Below are positions 17,255 to 26,311 of a stretch of 64,000 nucleotides of DNA, one piece after another. Below the pieces are notes generated by a model. The model was given only the letters and a program-made list of their open reading frames with translations, was not told where the DNA came from and ran no database searches. The DNA is from Firmicutes bacterium ADurb.Bin182 (GTDB taxonomy: Bacteria > Bacillota > Clostridia > Christensenellales > CAG-138). Location of the stretch: contig MWCU01000087.1 in NCBI GenBank assembly GCA_002070205.1, positions 29,588 through 93,587 on the forward strand, in the 5' to 3' direction. Position 1 is the first letter of the stretch; every line of letters starts with the position of its first letter. The position numbers and the translations under genes are program-made.

Positions 17255-18346
17255 TTATTTTGCGGTTGCCGCAGTCTGCTCGATCACTTCGAGGTAATCG
17301 GTGACGTGAATTGTTACCGATGCGGCGAGTTCGGCGTCGGCGGGCGCGCCTCCTTCGTTAAGCGCGATACCCTTGACTTCGTCAATGGTCTTTCCGGTTA
17401 CGTAAGCGGCAAGGGCGTTCGCCTGCTCATACCATTCTTTGCCGATTTGGGATACGGGCTTCATGTTGTACTCTTCCTTCAGTTCCTGTTTGGTCTTGAA
17501 CTGCGCATCCAAAGCTGTTGTCAGCTTGCCGGTTACGTCAAAATTGACGTTAGTCTGGGAAGATTCAATGAAGCAGCTGGTGATCTTGCCGTCCGGACCG
17601 TAGGTCACCGCAGCATAGGTTGAGTAAGCCTGGGCTAAGCCTGCGGCGTCCGCCGTAGCGTCCTTGGACTTCGCTATCGTCGTCTTTACTCCGAGGCCGA
17701 GCTTGTCGCCGGCTTTCGCGCCAAGATCCTGAGCGTTTCCGACTGCCTTCACGATGGCGTCGATATAGCCGTTGACATGCATGGTTACCGAAGCCGAGAG
17801 TTCCGCGTCAGCCGGAGCGAGGGACTCGGTAAGAGCTATGCCCGCAACTTCATCGGCGGTTTTGCCGATCACATATTCTGCAAAAGCGTTCGCCTGTTCA
17901 TACCACTCTTTGCCGATCTGGGATGCAGGCTTCATGTTGTACTCTTCTTTGAGCTGCTGCTTGGATTTATAAACGGTGTCCAGCGGCGTGGTCATCTTGC
18001 CTTCGGCGTTGAAATTCATCTTCGTCTGAGCGGTGTCGATAACGCAGTTTTGAATTTTGCCGTCGGGATCGACCGTTACGGCTACGACTATGGAATCAGC
18101 CTGCGCGAGACCGTCGGCGTCGGCTGCCGCGTCCTTGGATTTATCGATGCCGGTGATTACCGCAATTCCGGTTTTGAGAGCAACGGGCTCTTCAACGGTC
18201 GGCTCTTCGGTGGGCTGTTCCACGGGCTTCTCAGTGGGAGCTACCGGGGGTTCGGTCTTCTGGGGTTCGGGCTCTGCGGGTGTGCAGGCTGCGAATGCTG
18301 CCATTATCAGCAATACGCTCAAAAGCAATGCAATTGTCCTTTTCAT
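17255..18346 (-). CDS. lipoprotein with two FMN-binding-like repeats
   Basis: A 363-aa lipoprotein (lipobox Cys 21) with a Pro/Glu/Thr-rich spacer to about residue 56. Two repeats of about 145 residues follow (57-205 and 218-363) and share segments such as LKEEYNMKP and IGKEWYEQANA. Each repeat ends with a motif aligning with the ApbE target D-x-x-x-x-A-S/T: D180 to S186 and D337 to S343, followed by V-T. The canonical Gly is Ser or Ala. Located next to apbE, it is a candidate surface flavoprotein in electron transfer, comparable in layout to two-domain PplA. Covalent FMN is inference. Confidence 0.72.
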   Translation of the reverse strand: MKRTIALLLSVLLIMAAFAACTPAEPEPQKTEPPVAPTEKPVEQPTEEPTVEEPVALKTGIAVITGIDKSKDAAADADGLAQADSIVVAVTVDPDGKIQNCVIDTAQTKMNFNAEGKMTTPLDTVYKSKQQLKEEYNMKPASQIGKEWYEQANAFAEYVIGKTADEVAGIALTESLAPADAELSASVTMHVNGYIDAIVKAVGNAQDLGAKAGDKLGLGVKTTIAKSKDATADAAGLAQAYSTYAAVTYGPDGKITSCFIESSQTNVNFDVTGKLTTALDAQFKTKQELKEEYNMKPVSQIGKEWYEQANALAAYVTGKTIDEVKGIALNEGGAPADAELAASVTIHVTDYLEVIEQTAATAK

Positions 18347-18668
18347 TTTTCATCCTCCAAATGATTTTATATAATAAACCCTTTACATAACAAAAGCGCT
18401 CGTTATTTGCTGTGTATACGGTTTATTTCCGCTACAGGAAGCTCTTTGCGCCTCGATGATGGCCGCGATCTTCTTTGTTAATATTTTCTCATTTATTTTC
18501 GTTTTGTCAATACTCTTTTTCTATAAATACTTTTTATGGGGAAGCGCATAACCATTACCTATGCGGATATTCCTGCCGGATTTTGCACCGAGTCATTGTT
18601 TATCAGGTATTTTTTTATAAAAATAACAGAAAATATTTTCAAACTGCTTTAAAAGGAGCTGCTTTATT
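18347..18668. other. divergent intergenic region, lipoprotein and germination operon
   Basis: This 322-bp AT-rich spacer separates the minus-strand lipoprotein gene from the plus-strand germination operon and should hold both promoters. On the minus strand TTGTTA and TATAAA at 16-bp spacing lie about 25-50 bp before the lipoprotein start. On the plus strand I see no confident sigma-G or sigma-A promoter. AAGGAG at 18653-18658 is the ribosome binding site of the receptor gene. Confidence 0.4.
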
Positions 18669-20210
18669 TTGCGATCGACCAGATTCCAAAAGGCTGTCGA
18701 TGAGAAAATCGATGCCATAAATAAAAAGAATTGCGACAATTTTTTGACGCCCTCGTTCGAGACGAATATCGCCATATTGATGAAGCTGTTTGAAAAAAAC
18801 AACACGCTGGTGGATCGAAGGGTAAAAAACAACCATGACCCGTCTTTGCAGTTTTTTATTTATTTTGTCGACGGGCTGACAAATTCCGAGATAATAAACG
18901 AGAACATAATAAGGCCTTTGATGCTTACCGAACCCATCAAAAGAGACGGAGATATATTGGACTATCTGCTCAATCACGTGCTGCATGTCAACGAAACCGA
19001 AAAGACGAACAGCATCCCAAAAATCATTCAGGCGATTGCGTACGGCGATACCATCCTGTTGGCGGACGGCGCGGAAGAAGCGCTGATTTTGAATACAAAA
19101 TCCTTTATGCTGAGGGGCGTTTCGGAGCCGATAAGCGAAAAGGTACTCAACGGACCCCGGGAAGGATTCACAGAGAGTATTTTGTTCAACCTTTCCATGG
19201 TTTGGAGAAGGCTTCGAACAAATGAATTGAAAATGGAATTTAAAAGCGTCGGCGAAAGGTCGCATACGCAGGTTTGCGTATGTTATCTCGAAGGTTTGGT
19301 GAAAAAAGAAATTCTGAGCGAGCTGCACAGGCGTATCGAGCAGATCCATATAGACGGCATATTGGATTCAAACTATATTTCGGAATTCATCAAAGATAAG
19401 CCCTTGAGTTCGTTCTATACGACCGGGTTCACCGAAAGGCCGGATATCGTGGCGGCGAAGCTGCTCGAAGGGCGCATCGCGGTGTTTGTGGACGGCAGCC
19501 CCATGGTGCTGACTATACCGTATTTATTCATAGAAAATTTTCAAAGCAATGAAGATTATTATATGAATTTCTATTACACCTCATTTTTCAGGATGCTCAG
19601 GATTATATCGTATATCTTAACGATAACCATTCCCGGCATTTTTATATCCATAGTAGCGTTTCACCATGAAATGCTGCCTACCACGCTTCTGATATCTCTG
19701 GCGGGCGAACGAAGCCGCGTCCCGCTGTCCGCGGCGCTTGAGCTTATAATCATGATGATCATTTTTGAGATAATTAAAGAAACAGGCGTCAGAATGTCCT
19801 CAAACGTCGGTCACGCGCTCAGCATCGTGGGCGCGATAGTCATAGGACAGGCTGCGGTTGAGGCGGGCCTTATCGCCGCTCCCGTCGTCATCATAATCGC
19901 ATTCACGGCGATTACGAGCCTGATGGTGCCTCGCCTTGAAGGGTCCGCAATCTACTTTAGGTTCGCGATTTTATTCGCTTCCTCAATATTCGGGCTGTTC
20001 GGATTTTTCGCGGTTTTCTCGTTTGCGGTCATACACATATACAACCTTCATTCCTTCGGAATTCCCGCCATGCCCGCTGTAGAATACGTGCAATTTCAAA
20101 ATTTCAAGGACCTTCTTTTCAGAGTACCCTGGTGGATGATGAAGGAACGCCCGTACCGGCTCACAAACGACAAACTGAGAATGAAGAACGCGGGAAGGAC
20201 ACAAAGATGA
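18669..20210 (+). CDS. GerA-family spore germination receptor, A subunit
   Basis: A subunit (513 aa) of a nutrient receptor in the spore inner membrane. A long N-terminal cytosolic region (about residues 1-285) contains DGLTNSEIINENIIRP and KDKPLSSFYTTGFTERPD-like family segments. It is followed by about five membrane helices. The start is TTG at 18669, supported by AAGGAG 10 nt upstream. Its stop overlaps the C subunit start by 4 bp (ATGA). Expression in the forespore under sigma G is expected from the family. The germinant is unknown. Confidence 0.93.
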   Translation: MRSTRFQKAVDEKIDAINKKNCDNFLTPSFETNIAILMKLFEKNNTLVDRRVKNNHDPSLQFFIYFVDGLTNSEIINENIIRPLMLTEPIKRDGDILDYLLNHVLHVNETEKTNSIPKIIQAIAYGDTILLADGAEEALILNTKSFMLRGVSEPISEKVLNGPREGFTESILFNLSMVWRRLRTNELKMEFKSVGERSHTQVCVCYLEGLVKKEILSELHRRIEQIHIDGILDSNYISEFIKDKPLSSFYTTGFTERPDIVAAKLLEGRIAVFVDGSPMVLTIPYLFIENFQSNEDYYMNFYYTSFFRMLRIISYILTITIPGIFISIVAFHHEMLPTTLLISLAGERSRVPLSAALELIIMMIIFEIIKETGVRMSSNVGHALSIVGAIVIGQAAVEAGLIAAPVVIIIAFTAITSLMVPRLEGSAIYFRFAILFASSIFGLFGFFAVFSFAVIHIYNLHSFGIPAMPAVEYVQFQNFKDLLFRVPWWMMKERPYRLTNDKLRMKNAGRTQR

Positions 20211-21340
20211 TGAGAAAAATCCTTGCAGTAATCCTTGCGGTATCGATTTGCTCTCTGTCCTGCGCATGCATGGATTACACGGGCCTGAACCAGATGAACA
20301 TCATTATCGGGGTAGCTATAGATAAAGATGTTTTGACAGGTGAATATATCCTGACTTACGAAACTGTCGACATCACGGCTATCGCAAAAAAAGAGACCAA
20401 ATCCGCCCTTATCGAAAGCAGGGGCGAGAGCATTTTCGACGCGGCGAGGAACGCAAAGTTAAAACTTATAAACAAACTGTATTTCGGAAATATCGAATCG
20501 CTCATTGTCAGCCATCAAATAGCCGAGGAAGAGAACGGGCTGTCCAAGGTGACCGACCTGTTCCTGCGCGGCACTGAAGTGCGGGAAACAATCAATATTA
20601 TCATTTCGCAGGAAAAAACGGCCGCGGAGATACTGAAGGCCAAGCCCATCAATACGTCATTCATTTCAACCGAAGCAGCGGACATAATATCCGAAGACGC
20701 CGAAACGACTGCGAAATCATATAACATCCAGTTATATAATGCTTATAATACGACGCTGGCCGAAGGGCAGGAGCTTGTGATTCCCGTAATAAGCTGCACC
20801 GTCAATAACGAAGAGCCTGCGGTGCAGACGAACGGAGTCGCCGTATTCAAGGATGAAAGACTGAAAGGGTACCTTTCCCCCGATGAAACGAAATATTTTT
20901 TGTTTGTTATGGATGAGATAAAGGGCGGGCTTCTTGTTTTTAAAACCAAAGAGGATGTTTCCGTGACTATGGAGGTTTACCGCAGCTCGACAAAAAGGTC
21001 CTACACCTACGAAAACGGCCGATTCAAATACACTATCGAGCCGAAAACAAAAGTGTTTGTCACCGAATTGAGCGACAGGGTAAATATGATTAATGTAGCC
21101 GTAAAGGAAAGAGTAATAGCCGACGCGGAGGAGTTTTTATCAAATAATATCTCCGCCGTGGTCCGCAAGGCGCAAACCGTATTCCGTTCGGACATTTTCG
21201 GCTTCGGCGGCATGATCAACAAAAAGGAACCGAAGCTCTGGCGTACGATATCAAAGGACTGGGACGATTATTTCCGAAAGATTGAAATAGAGGTAAAGCC
21301 AAAGATCGAAATAATGAACACGGGCTTCCTTAAGCACTGA
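20207..21340 (+). CDS. Ger(x)C spore germination lipoprotein, C subunit
   Basis: C subunit of the germination receptor, a lipoprotein on the outer face of the spore inner membrane. Signal MMRKILAVILAVSICSLSC leads to a lipobox (CACMD). GLNQMNIIIGVAIDKD and the TVDITA segment match Ger(x)C proteins. I set the start at ATG 20207, which overlaps the A stop by 4 bp and has GGAAGG 7 nt upstream; an in-frame ATG 75 bp earlier lies deep in the A gene. Length (377 aa) is normal. Confidence 0.92.
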   Translation: MMRKILAVILAVSICSLSCACMDYTGLNQMNIIIGVAIDKDVLTGEYILTYETVDITAIAKKETKSALIESRGESIFDAARNAKLKLINKLYFGNIESLIVSHQIAEEENGLSKVTDLFLRGTEVRETINIIISQEKTAAEILKAKPINTSFISTEAADIISEDAETTAKSYNIQLYNAYNTTLAEGQELVIPVISCTVNNEEPAVQTNGVAVFKDERLKGYLSPDETKYFLFVMDEIKGGLLVFKTKEDVSVTMEVYRSSTKRSYTYENGRFKYTIEPKTKVFVTELSDRVNMINVAVKERVIADAEEFLSNNISAVVRKAQTVFRSDIFGFGGMINKKEPKLWRTISKDWDDYFRKIEIEVKPKIEIMNTGFLKH

Positions 21341-21352
21341 TAAAGGAGTAAC

Positions 21353-21568
21353 ATGGAAGTTTTCGTCATCGCGGCAATTTATATTTGCATAATCGTTTTT
21401 GATTTTATTCCGCTTATTAGGATGCGGCAAAAGAAGGAAGCGCGGATCTACTTGTTGCTGCTTATAATAAGCCTCGGGATTATATTGCTCCCGAACTTTG
21501 TCGATGTGCCCTCCGCTGCGGACTTGATGAAATCGATTGTCGGCAGCATTATAAAAATTCCGCAATAA
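21353..21568 (+). CDS. small two-helix membrane protein, D-type germination subunit
   Basis: A 71-aa protein with two hydrophobic helices (about residues 4-22 and 32-47) joined by a short basic loop (RMRQKKEAR). It lies between the C and B subunit genes with RBS AAAGGAG 5 nt before the ATG. Some Bacillus receptor operons contain a small two-helix D subunit that modulates germination. Size, topology and position fit, but sequence similarity was not tested. Confidence 0.7.
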   Translation: MEVFVIAAIYICIIVFDFIPLIRMRQKKEARIYLLLLIISLGIILLPNFVDVPSAADLMKSIVGSIIKIPQ

Positions 21569-21594
21569 GTATTGAGCTATACAGGGGTGGAAAT

Positions 21595-22698
21595 ATGAAA
21601 AATTATCTCGATAACCGCATGATCTCTGGGCGGCAGCTTGTAGCCTTTATGATAATATTCATGCTCGGAAGCAGCGTGGTTATTGGCGTCAGCATAGAAG
21701 CAGCCCAGGATTCGTGGCTCACTTTCCTTGCAGCAGTCATCATATCCGTTCCCGTAGTTTTGATGTACGCAAGGATCGCCAAACTGTTTCCTCAAAAGGG
21801 ACTGTACGATTTTTTAGAGCTTGTTTTCGGGAAAATCATAGGGAAAATCCTCACGGTCTTTTACGTTACGTATGCGCTGCAGCTAGGCGGAATGGTTGTT
21901 CGCGACTTTTCCGAATTCGCGCAGATAACGTCGCTGACTTCGACGCCTCAAATTTATCTGATGCTTATAATGATGAGCGCCGTAACTTATCTTGTTTTAA
22001 CGGGCATTGAGAACATGGGCAGAAGCGTCATGTTTCCGCTTATACTCGTAATCGCGAGTATAATTATAACCTTATTGCTCTCCTTCGGCCAGTTAAAACT
22101 CGATAATTTCCTTCCGGTATTTGATCAGAGCTTAAATGAATACACCCAGGGCACGTTCAATATCGTATCCTGGCCGATTGCCGAAACGGTTTTGATATTG
22201 CCTATGTTCGACGCGATTAAAAAAAAGGATAGTCCGTATAAAATCTATCTTTTGGGACTCTTCCTCGGTTCGTCTATTCTGTTGATAATCATTCTGAGGA
22301 ATATAGGCGCTCTTGGTCCTCATCTCATGCAGGACTCTTTGTTTCCTTCATACAGAACGGCGAGGCTGCTGCAGGCCGGCGACATATTCGAAAGATTTGA
22401 AGCTATAGTATCCTATAACTTCATATTTACCGGCATAGGAAAGATCGCCGTATGCCTTTATGCCGCTTCAAAAGGGATCGCGAAGCTTTTCGGATTGTCG
22501 AGTCACAGGCAGATAATCATTCCCACAAGCCTTTTGATAATCGCCCTCGGTCCTGTCGTATTCAAAGATCCCCTGGAGATTATAGAAGTTTACAACGTGA
22601 CGCCTTATTTCTTTTTGCCCGTGCAAATTATCATACCTGCCGCGCTTTGGATCGGTTCGGAAATAAAAATGCGGAAGCGCAACAGAAGGGTCGCCTGA
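21595..22698 (+). CDS. GerAB-family spore germination permease, B subunit
   Basis: B subunit (367 aa) of the receptor, an amino acid permease-like (APC superfamily) membrane protein with about ten helices. In the family it is thought to bind the germinant. RBS GGGGTGG lies before the ATG. It ends the A-C-D-B operon and is followed immediately by a terminator hairpin whose first base lies in the stop codon. Confidence 0.93.
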   Translation: MKNYLDNRMISGRQLVAFMIIFMLGSSVVIGVSIEAAQDSWLTFLAAVIISVPVVLMYARIAKLFPQKGLYDFLELVFGKIIGKILTVFYVTYALQLGGMVVRDFSEFAQITSLTSTPQIYLMLIMMSAVTYLVLTGIENMGRSVMFPLILVIASIIITLLLSFGQLKLDNFLPVFDQSLNEYTQGTFNIVSWPIAETVLILPMFDAIKKKDSPYKIYLLGLFLGSSILLIIILRNIGALGPHLMQDSLFPSYRTARLLQAGDIFERFEAIVSYNFIFTGIGKIAVCLYAASKGIAKLFGLSSHRQIIIPTSLLIIALGPVVFKDPLEIIEVYNVTPYFFLPVQIIIPAALWIGSEIKMRKRNRRVA

Positions 22699-22720
22699 AA
22701 AAACGACCGGGCGTTTTTTC
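22697..22720 (+). terminator. terminator of the germination operon
   Basis: A perfect 9-bp stem (22697-22705 with 22712-22720) has a run of A on the 5' arm and T on the 3' arm with a 6-nt loop. It overlaps the stop codon of the B subunit. Being A/T symmetric, it can also work on the minus strand. Confidence 0.65.
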
Positions 22721-22785
22721 GGCGCCTATGAAGTTGAAAGGGACGGAATAGCCTATAAAGCGCTTCCGCCCCTTTTCCATCTTAA

Positions 22786-25700
22786 TTATCCATTGACCCT
22801 TTCAACACCCAATGTGACCGTTTCGCCGTTTATATCCCATTCCTTTTTAAAACCTCCGGCAGAACCTGCAACGATTCTGTCCGCAAGCGTGTCGCCCGCA
22901 ATATCCTCAAAGTATTTTTCAAATATTGCCTTGAGCCGCTCGTTGCCCTCATGGCTTAAAAGGATATGATCAACCACCTCAAATCCCGCCTCCTTGCGCA
23001 TGGTCTGGACCTTGGATACTATCTCGCGCACAAACCCTTCCTCTATGAGTTCGGGAGTAAGCTTAATGTCAAGCACTACCGAGAGCGAATGCTCGGAAAC
23101 AGAGATAAAGCCCTCCTTTTGCTGAGTTTCGACAAGCACGTCATCCTTATCGAGAGCGACGGGCATTCCGTCTATTTCGAACTGGTATTTTTCACCCGAC
23201 GCGTGCGTTTCAACGACCTTGTCGCCGATGCCCTCCCCTTGCAGATGCGCGTTTATCTTCGGCAGCAGCTTTCCGTATCTCGGGCCGAGAGTCTTGAGCT
23301 GAGGTTTTACCTTATATGAAATATAACACGAGGCGTCGGACACGAATTTAACGCTCTTGACGTTAAGCTCCTCGGCTATTATGGAAACGTAGTTGTCAGG
23401 AAGTTCTTCCGACTGCACGAACATGCACGCGACGGGCTGCCTGTTTTTGATATTGGCGGCATTCCTTGCGCTTCTGCCTAAAACCACGATATCGAGCACC
23501 CTTCCCATGTTATCTTCCATTTGGGTGTCGATAAAGGACTCGTCTCCGGCCGGATACCCGCAAAGATGAACGCTTTCAGGCGCTTTGTCATTCACCGTTC
23601 GCACCAGATTCTGATACATCTGTTCCGCCATGAAAGGCGTGAACGGCGCCAAAAGGCGGCAGAGGTTTTCAAGAACGGTATACAGCGTCATATAAGCCGC
23701 TTCCTTATCCGCGGTCATTTCCTTCCCCCAGTACCGCTCGCGGCACCTTCTCACATACCAGTTGGACAGTTCGTCCGCGAAATCCTGCAATGTTCTTCCT
23801 GCCTCGGTGATTCGAAGCGCATCAAGGCAAGCATCCACTTCTCGGACTACGGTATTGAGCCTTGACAGCACCCACCTGTCCATAGCGGACAGATTTTCCT
23901 TCCTTAGCTCATGCTTCATCGGGTCGAACTTGTCGATATCGGCATACAAAATATAGAAGGCATATGTGTTCCAAAGCGTTCCCATGAACTTCCTTTGGGA
24001 TTCGGAGACAGCATCGTCATAAAAACGGCTTGGAAGCCATGGCATAGAGCCGGTATAGAAATACCATCTCACCGCGTCTGCACCCTGCTTTTCCAATACA
24101 TGCCAGGGATCCACAACATTGTGAAGATGCTTGCTCATTTTACGCCCTTCCTTGTCCTGCACATGGCCGAGCACTATGCAGTTGAGGAACGCCGGCTCAT
24201 CGAACAGGCAGGTCGATATCGCAAGCAGAGTATAGAACCAGCCGCGCGTTTGATCCACAGCCTCGCTGATAAAATCAGCGGGATAACGCCGTTTGAATTT
24301 TTCAACGTTTTCAAACGGATAATGCCACTGGGCGAAAGGCATTGAGCCGCTGTCAAACCAGCAGTCTATGACCTCGGGCTCCCTTTTCATCGTGCCGCCG
24401 CACTTGGGGCAAATGACCTCGACTTTATCGATATACGGCTTATGCAATTCAAGCTTGTCGGGAATATTTTTACCCATCGAGCGAAGTTCCGCTATGCTTC
24501 CGATAACGTGCACTTCGCCGCAATCCGCGCATACCCATACCGGCAGCGGCGTTCCCCAATACCGCTCGCGGGATACGCCCCAATCGATAACGGTTTCAAG
24601 GAAATTCCCCATCCTTCCTTCCTTGATGGTTTCAGGTATCCAATTAACCTTTCGGTTGAATTCGATAAGCTTATCCTTGACGGCCGTCATTTTTATGAAC
24701 CAGCTTTCGCGGGCGTAATAGATGAGCGAAGTATCGCAGCGCCAGCAAAACGGATAGTTATGCTCAAAATCCAGCGTATAAAAAAGACGTCCGCTCCTTT
24801 TCAAGTCTTCAAGTATGAGTTTGTCGGCATCCTTAACAAACGCCCCGTCCCAGGGCGTTCCTCCCGTCATAAGCCCCCGGGAATCAACAAGCTGGACAAA
24901 CGGAAGATCCCAGCTGCGGCCCACCCTCGCGTCGTCCTCGCCGAACGCCGGCGCGATATGAACGATGCCCGTTCCGTCTTCAAGAGTTACATAAGCGTCG
25001 CTGACGACCCGCCATCCCTTTTTGCCTTTATGATCGACGGGAAAATCAAACAGCGGCTCATATTCCGTACCTTCGAGATCGGAACCCGGAAAAGTCTCCA
25101 GGATACGCGCATCCTCACTCAAAACAACGGGAACAAGCGCTTTTGCCAATATCAGGATTTCGCCGTTATACAGCGCTTTTACGTACTCCTCTTTCGCATT
25201 GACGCACAGCGCAACGTTGGAGGGAAGCGTCCAGGGAGTTGTCGTCCATGCGAGCAGCGCCGTATTATCCTGTCCCTTAACGGGGAAGCGAACAATGCAG
25301 GAAGTTTCCTTAACGTCCTTATATCCCTGCGACACCTCATGCGAGGACAGCGCGGTACCGCATCTCGGACAATAAGGAACTATTTTATAGCCCTTATACA
25401 GCAGCCCCTTCTCATGGATGGTTTTTAACGCCCACCATACGGATTCGATATAATTATTGTCGTAGGTAATATACGGATCATCCATATCCGCCCAAAAGCC
25501 CACCCTGTCCGACATTCTTTCCCACTCGCCCTTATACTTCCAAACGGACTTTTTGCAGTCATGAATAAACGGATCGACGCCGTATCTCTCGATTTGTTCT
25601 TTACCGTCCAAACCGAGCTGCCTTTCCACCTCCAGTTCGACAGGGAGCCCGTGCGTATCCCAGCCCGCTTTCCTTAAGACGTCAAAACCCTTCATTGTCT

Positions 25701-25914
25701 TGTAGCGGGGTATAATATCCTTGAAGCAGCGCGTCAGTATATGCCCGATATGCGGCTTTCCGTTCGCCGTAGGAGGGCCGTCGTAAAACGTATAAGCCGG
25801 CCTTCCCTTGCTCTGCTCGATGCTTTTCTCAAATATTTTGTTTTGTTTCCAAAACTCAAGCGTTTCCTTCTCGCGGGACACAAAATCCAGCGATACGTCT
25901 ACTTTTTTATACAC
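22786..25914 (-). CDS. ileS: isoleucyl-tRNA synthetase, type 2 (eukaryote-like)
   Basis: Charges tRNA-Ile with isoleucine. The class I HIGH motif is at residues 55-58 (GKPHIGHIL) and KMSKH lies near residue 600. The editing domain and anticodon-binding region follow. FYDGPPTANGKP and the 1042-aa length mark the eukaryote-like type 2 (IleS2) rather than the common bacterial type 1 of about 930 aa. In characterised bacteria type 2 enzymes are often poorly inhibited by mupirocin. A T-box leader and strong promoter lie upstream. Confidence 0.97.
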   Translation of the reverse strand: MYKKVDVSLDFVSREKETLEFWKQNKIFEKSIEQSKGRPAYTFYDGPPTANGKPHIGHILTRCFKDIIPRYKTMKGFDVLRKAGWDTHGLPVELEVERQLGLDGKEQIERYGVDPFIHDCKKSVWKYKGEWERMSDRVGFWADMDDPYITYDNNYIESVWWALKTIHEKGLLYKGYKIVPYCPRCGTALSSHEVSQGYKDVKETSCIVRFPVKGQDNTALLAWTTTPWTLPSNVALCVNAKEEYVKALYNGEILILAKALVPVVLSEDARILETFPGSDLEGTEYEPLFDFPVDHKGKKGWRVVSDAYVTLEDGTGIVHIAPAFGEDDARVGRSWDLPFVQLVDSRGLMTGGTPWDGAFVKDADKLILEDLKRSGRLFYTLDFEHNYPFCWRCDTSLIYYARESWFIKMTAVKDKLIEFNRKVNWIPETIKEGRMGNFLETVIDWGVSRERYWGTPLPVWVCADCGEVHVIGSIAELRSMGKNIPDKLELHKPYIDKVEVICPKCGGTMKREPEVIDCWFDSGSMPFAQWHYPFENVEKFKRRYPADFISEAVDQTRGWFYTLLAISTCLFDEPAFLNCIVLGHVQDKEGRKMSKHLHNVVDPWHVLEKQGADAVRWYFYTGSMPWLPSRFYDDAVSESQRKFMGTLWNTYAFYILYADIDKFDPMKHELRKENLSAMDRWVLSRLNTVVREVDACLDALRITEAGRTLQDFADELSNWYVRRCRERYWGKEMTADKEAAYMTLYTVLENLCRLLAPFTPFMAEQMYQNLVRTVNDKAPESVHLCGYPAGDESFIDTQMEDNMGRVLDIVVLGRSARNAANIKNRQPVACMFVQSEELPDNYVSIIAEELNVKSVKFVSDASCYISYKVKPQLKTLGPRYGKLLPKINAHLQGEGIGDKVVETHASGEKYQFEIDGMPVALDKDDVLVETQQKEGFISVSEHSLSVVLDIKLTPELIEEGFVREIVSKVQTMRKEAGFEVVDHILLSHEGNERLKAIFEKYFEDIAGDTLADRIVAGSAGGFKKEWDINGETVTLGVERVNG

Positions 25915-25943
25915 TCAAATATCACCTGACCTTCTGTAATTAT

Positions 25944-26196
25944 AAAAAAACGCTTTTCATCCTGACAGGACGAAAAGCGTCAACTTCCGCGGTACCACCT
26001 GATTTGCCGGATAAGTCCGGCCGCTCATGCTGCCCTGTAACGTTCGGCATACGGCTCCGCTTAATTGTCTCCGTTCGGCGGGAGCGGCTCATGGGGGATC
26101 CGGAAGCACCCGTTTCCGCCGCGCTTGCACCTTTCCGCGGCTCGCTGAGGTCCGATAGTACTTAGGCTGTCCCAATCATCGCGATTTTAATATTAC
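25944..26196 (-). promoter_or_regulatory. T-box riboswitch leader of ileS
   Basis: The minus-strand leader carries the T-box sequence AGGTGGTACCGCGG (25987-26000), followed by a terminator hairpin (25951-25979) and seven T. Upstream are Stem I hallmarks: AGCGAGCCG and GGTGCAAG. An ATC (26097-26099), an Ile codon, is a candidate specifier but I did not fold Stem I. Uncharged tRNA-Ile would stabilise the antiterminator and allow ileS transcription. Confidence 0.92.
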
Positions 26197-26201
26197 GCAA
26201 C

Positions 26202-26230
26202 ATTATATCGATTATTTACCGTTTTGTAAA
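26202..26230 (-). promoter_or_regulatory. ileS promoter
   Basis: TTTACA (26225-26230) and a perfect TATAAT (26202-26207) are 17 bp apart on the minus strand. Transcription would start a few bases before the T-box leader. Confidence 0.82.
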
Positions 26231-26311
26231 GCAAAAACCTTTCAAAACGAGCGTAGTGTTCCATAATATGACCCCGACCGCTCAGCCGGTATAAAATTCA
26301 GCGGGATATTT

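Noticed and set aside
24442..25428. 328-aa plus-strand open frame opposite ileS
   Set aside because: Shadow of ileS with no recognisable domain or start signal.
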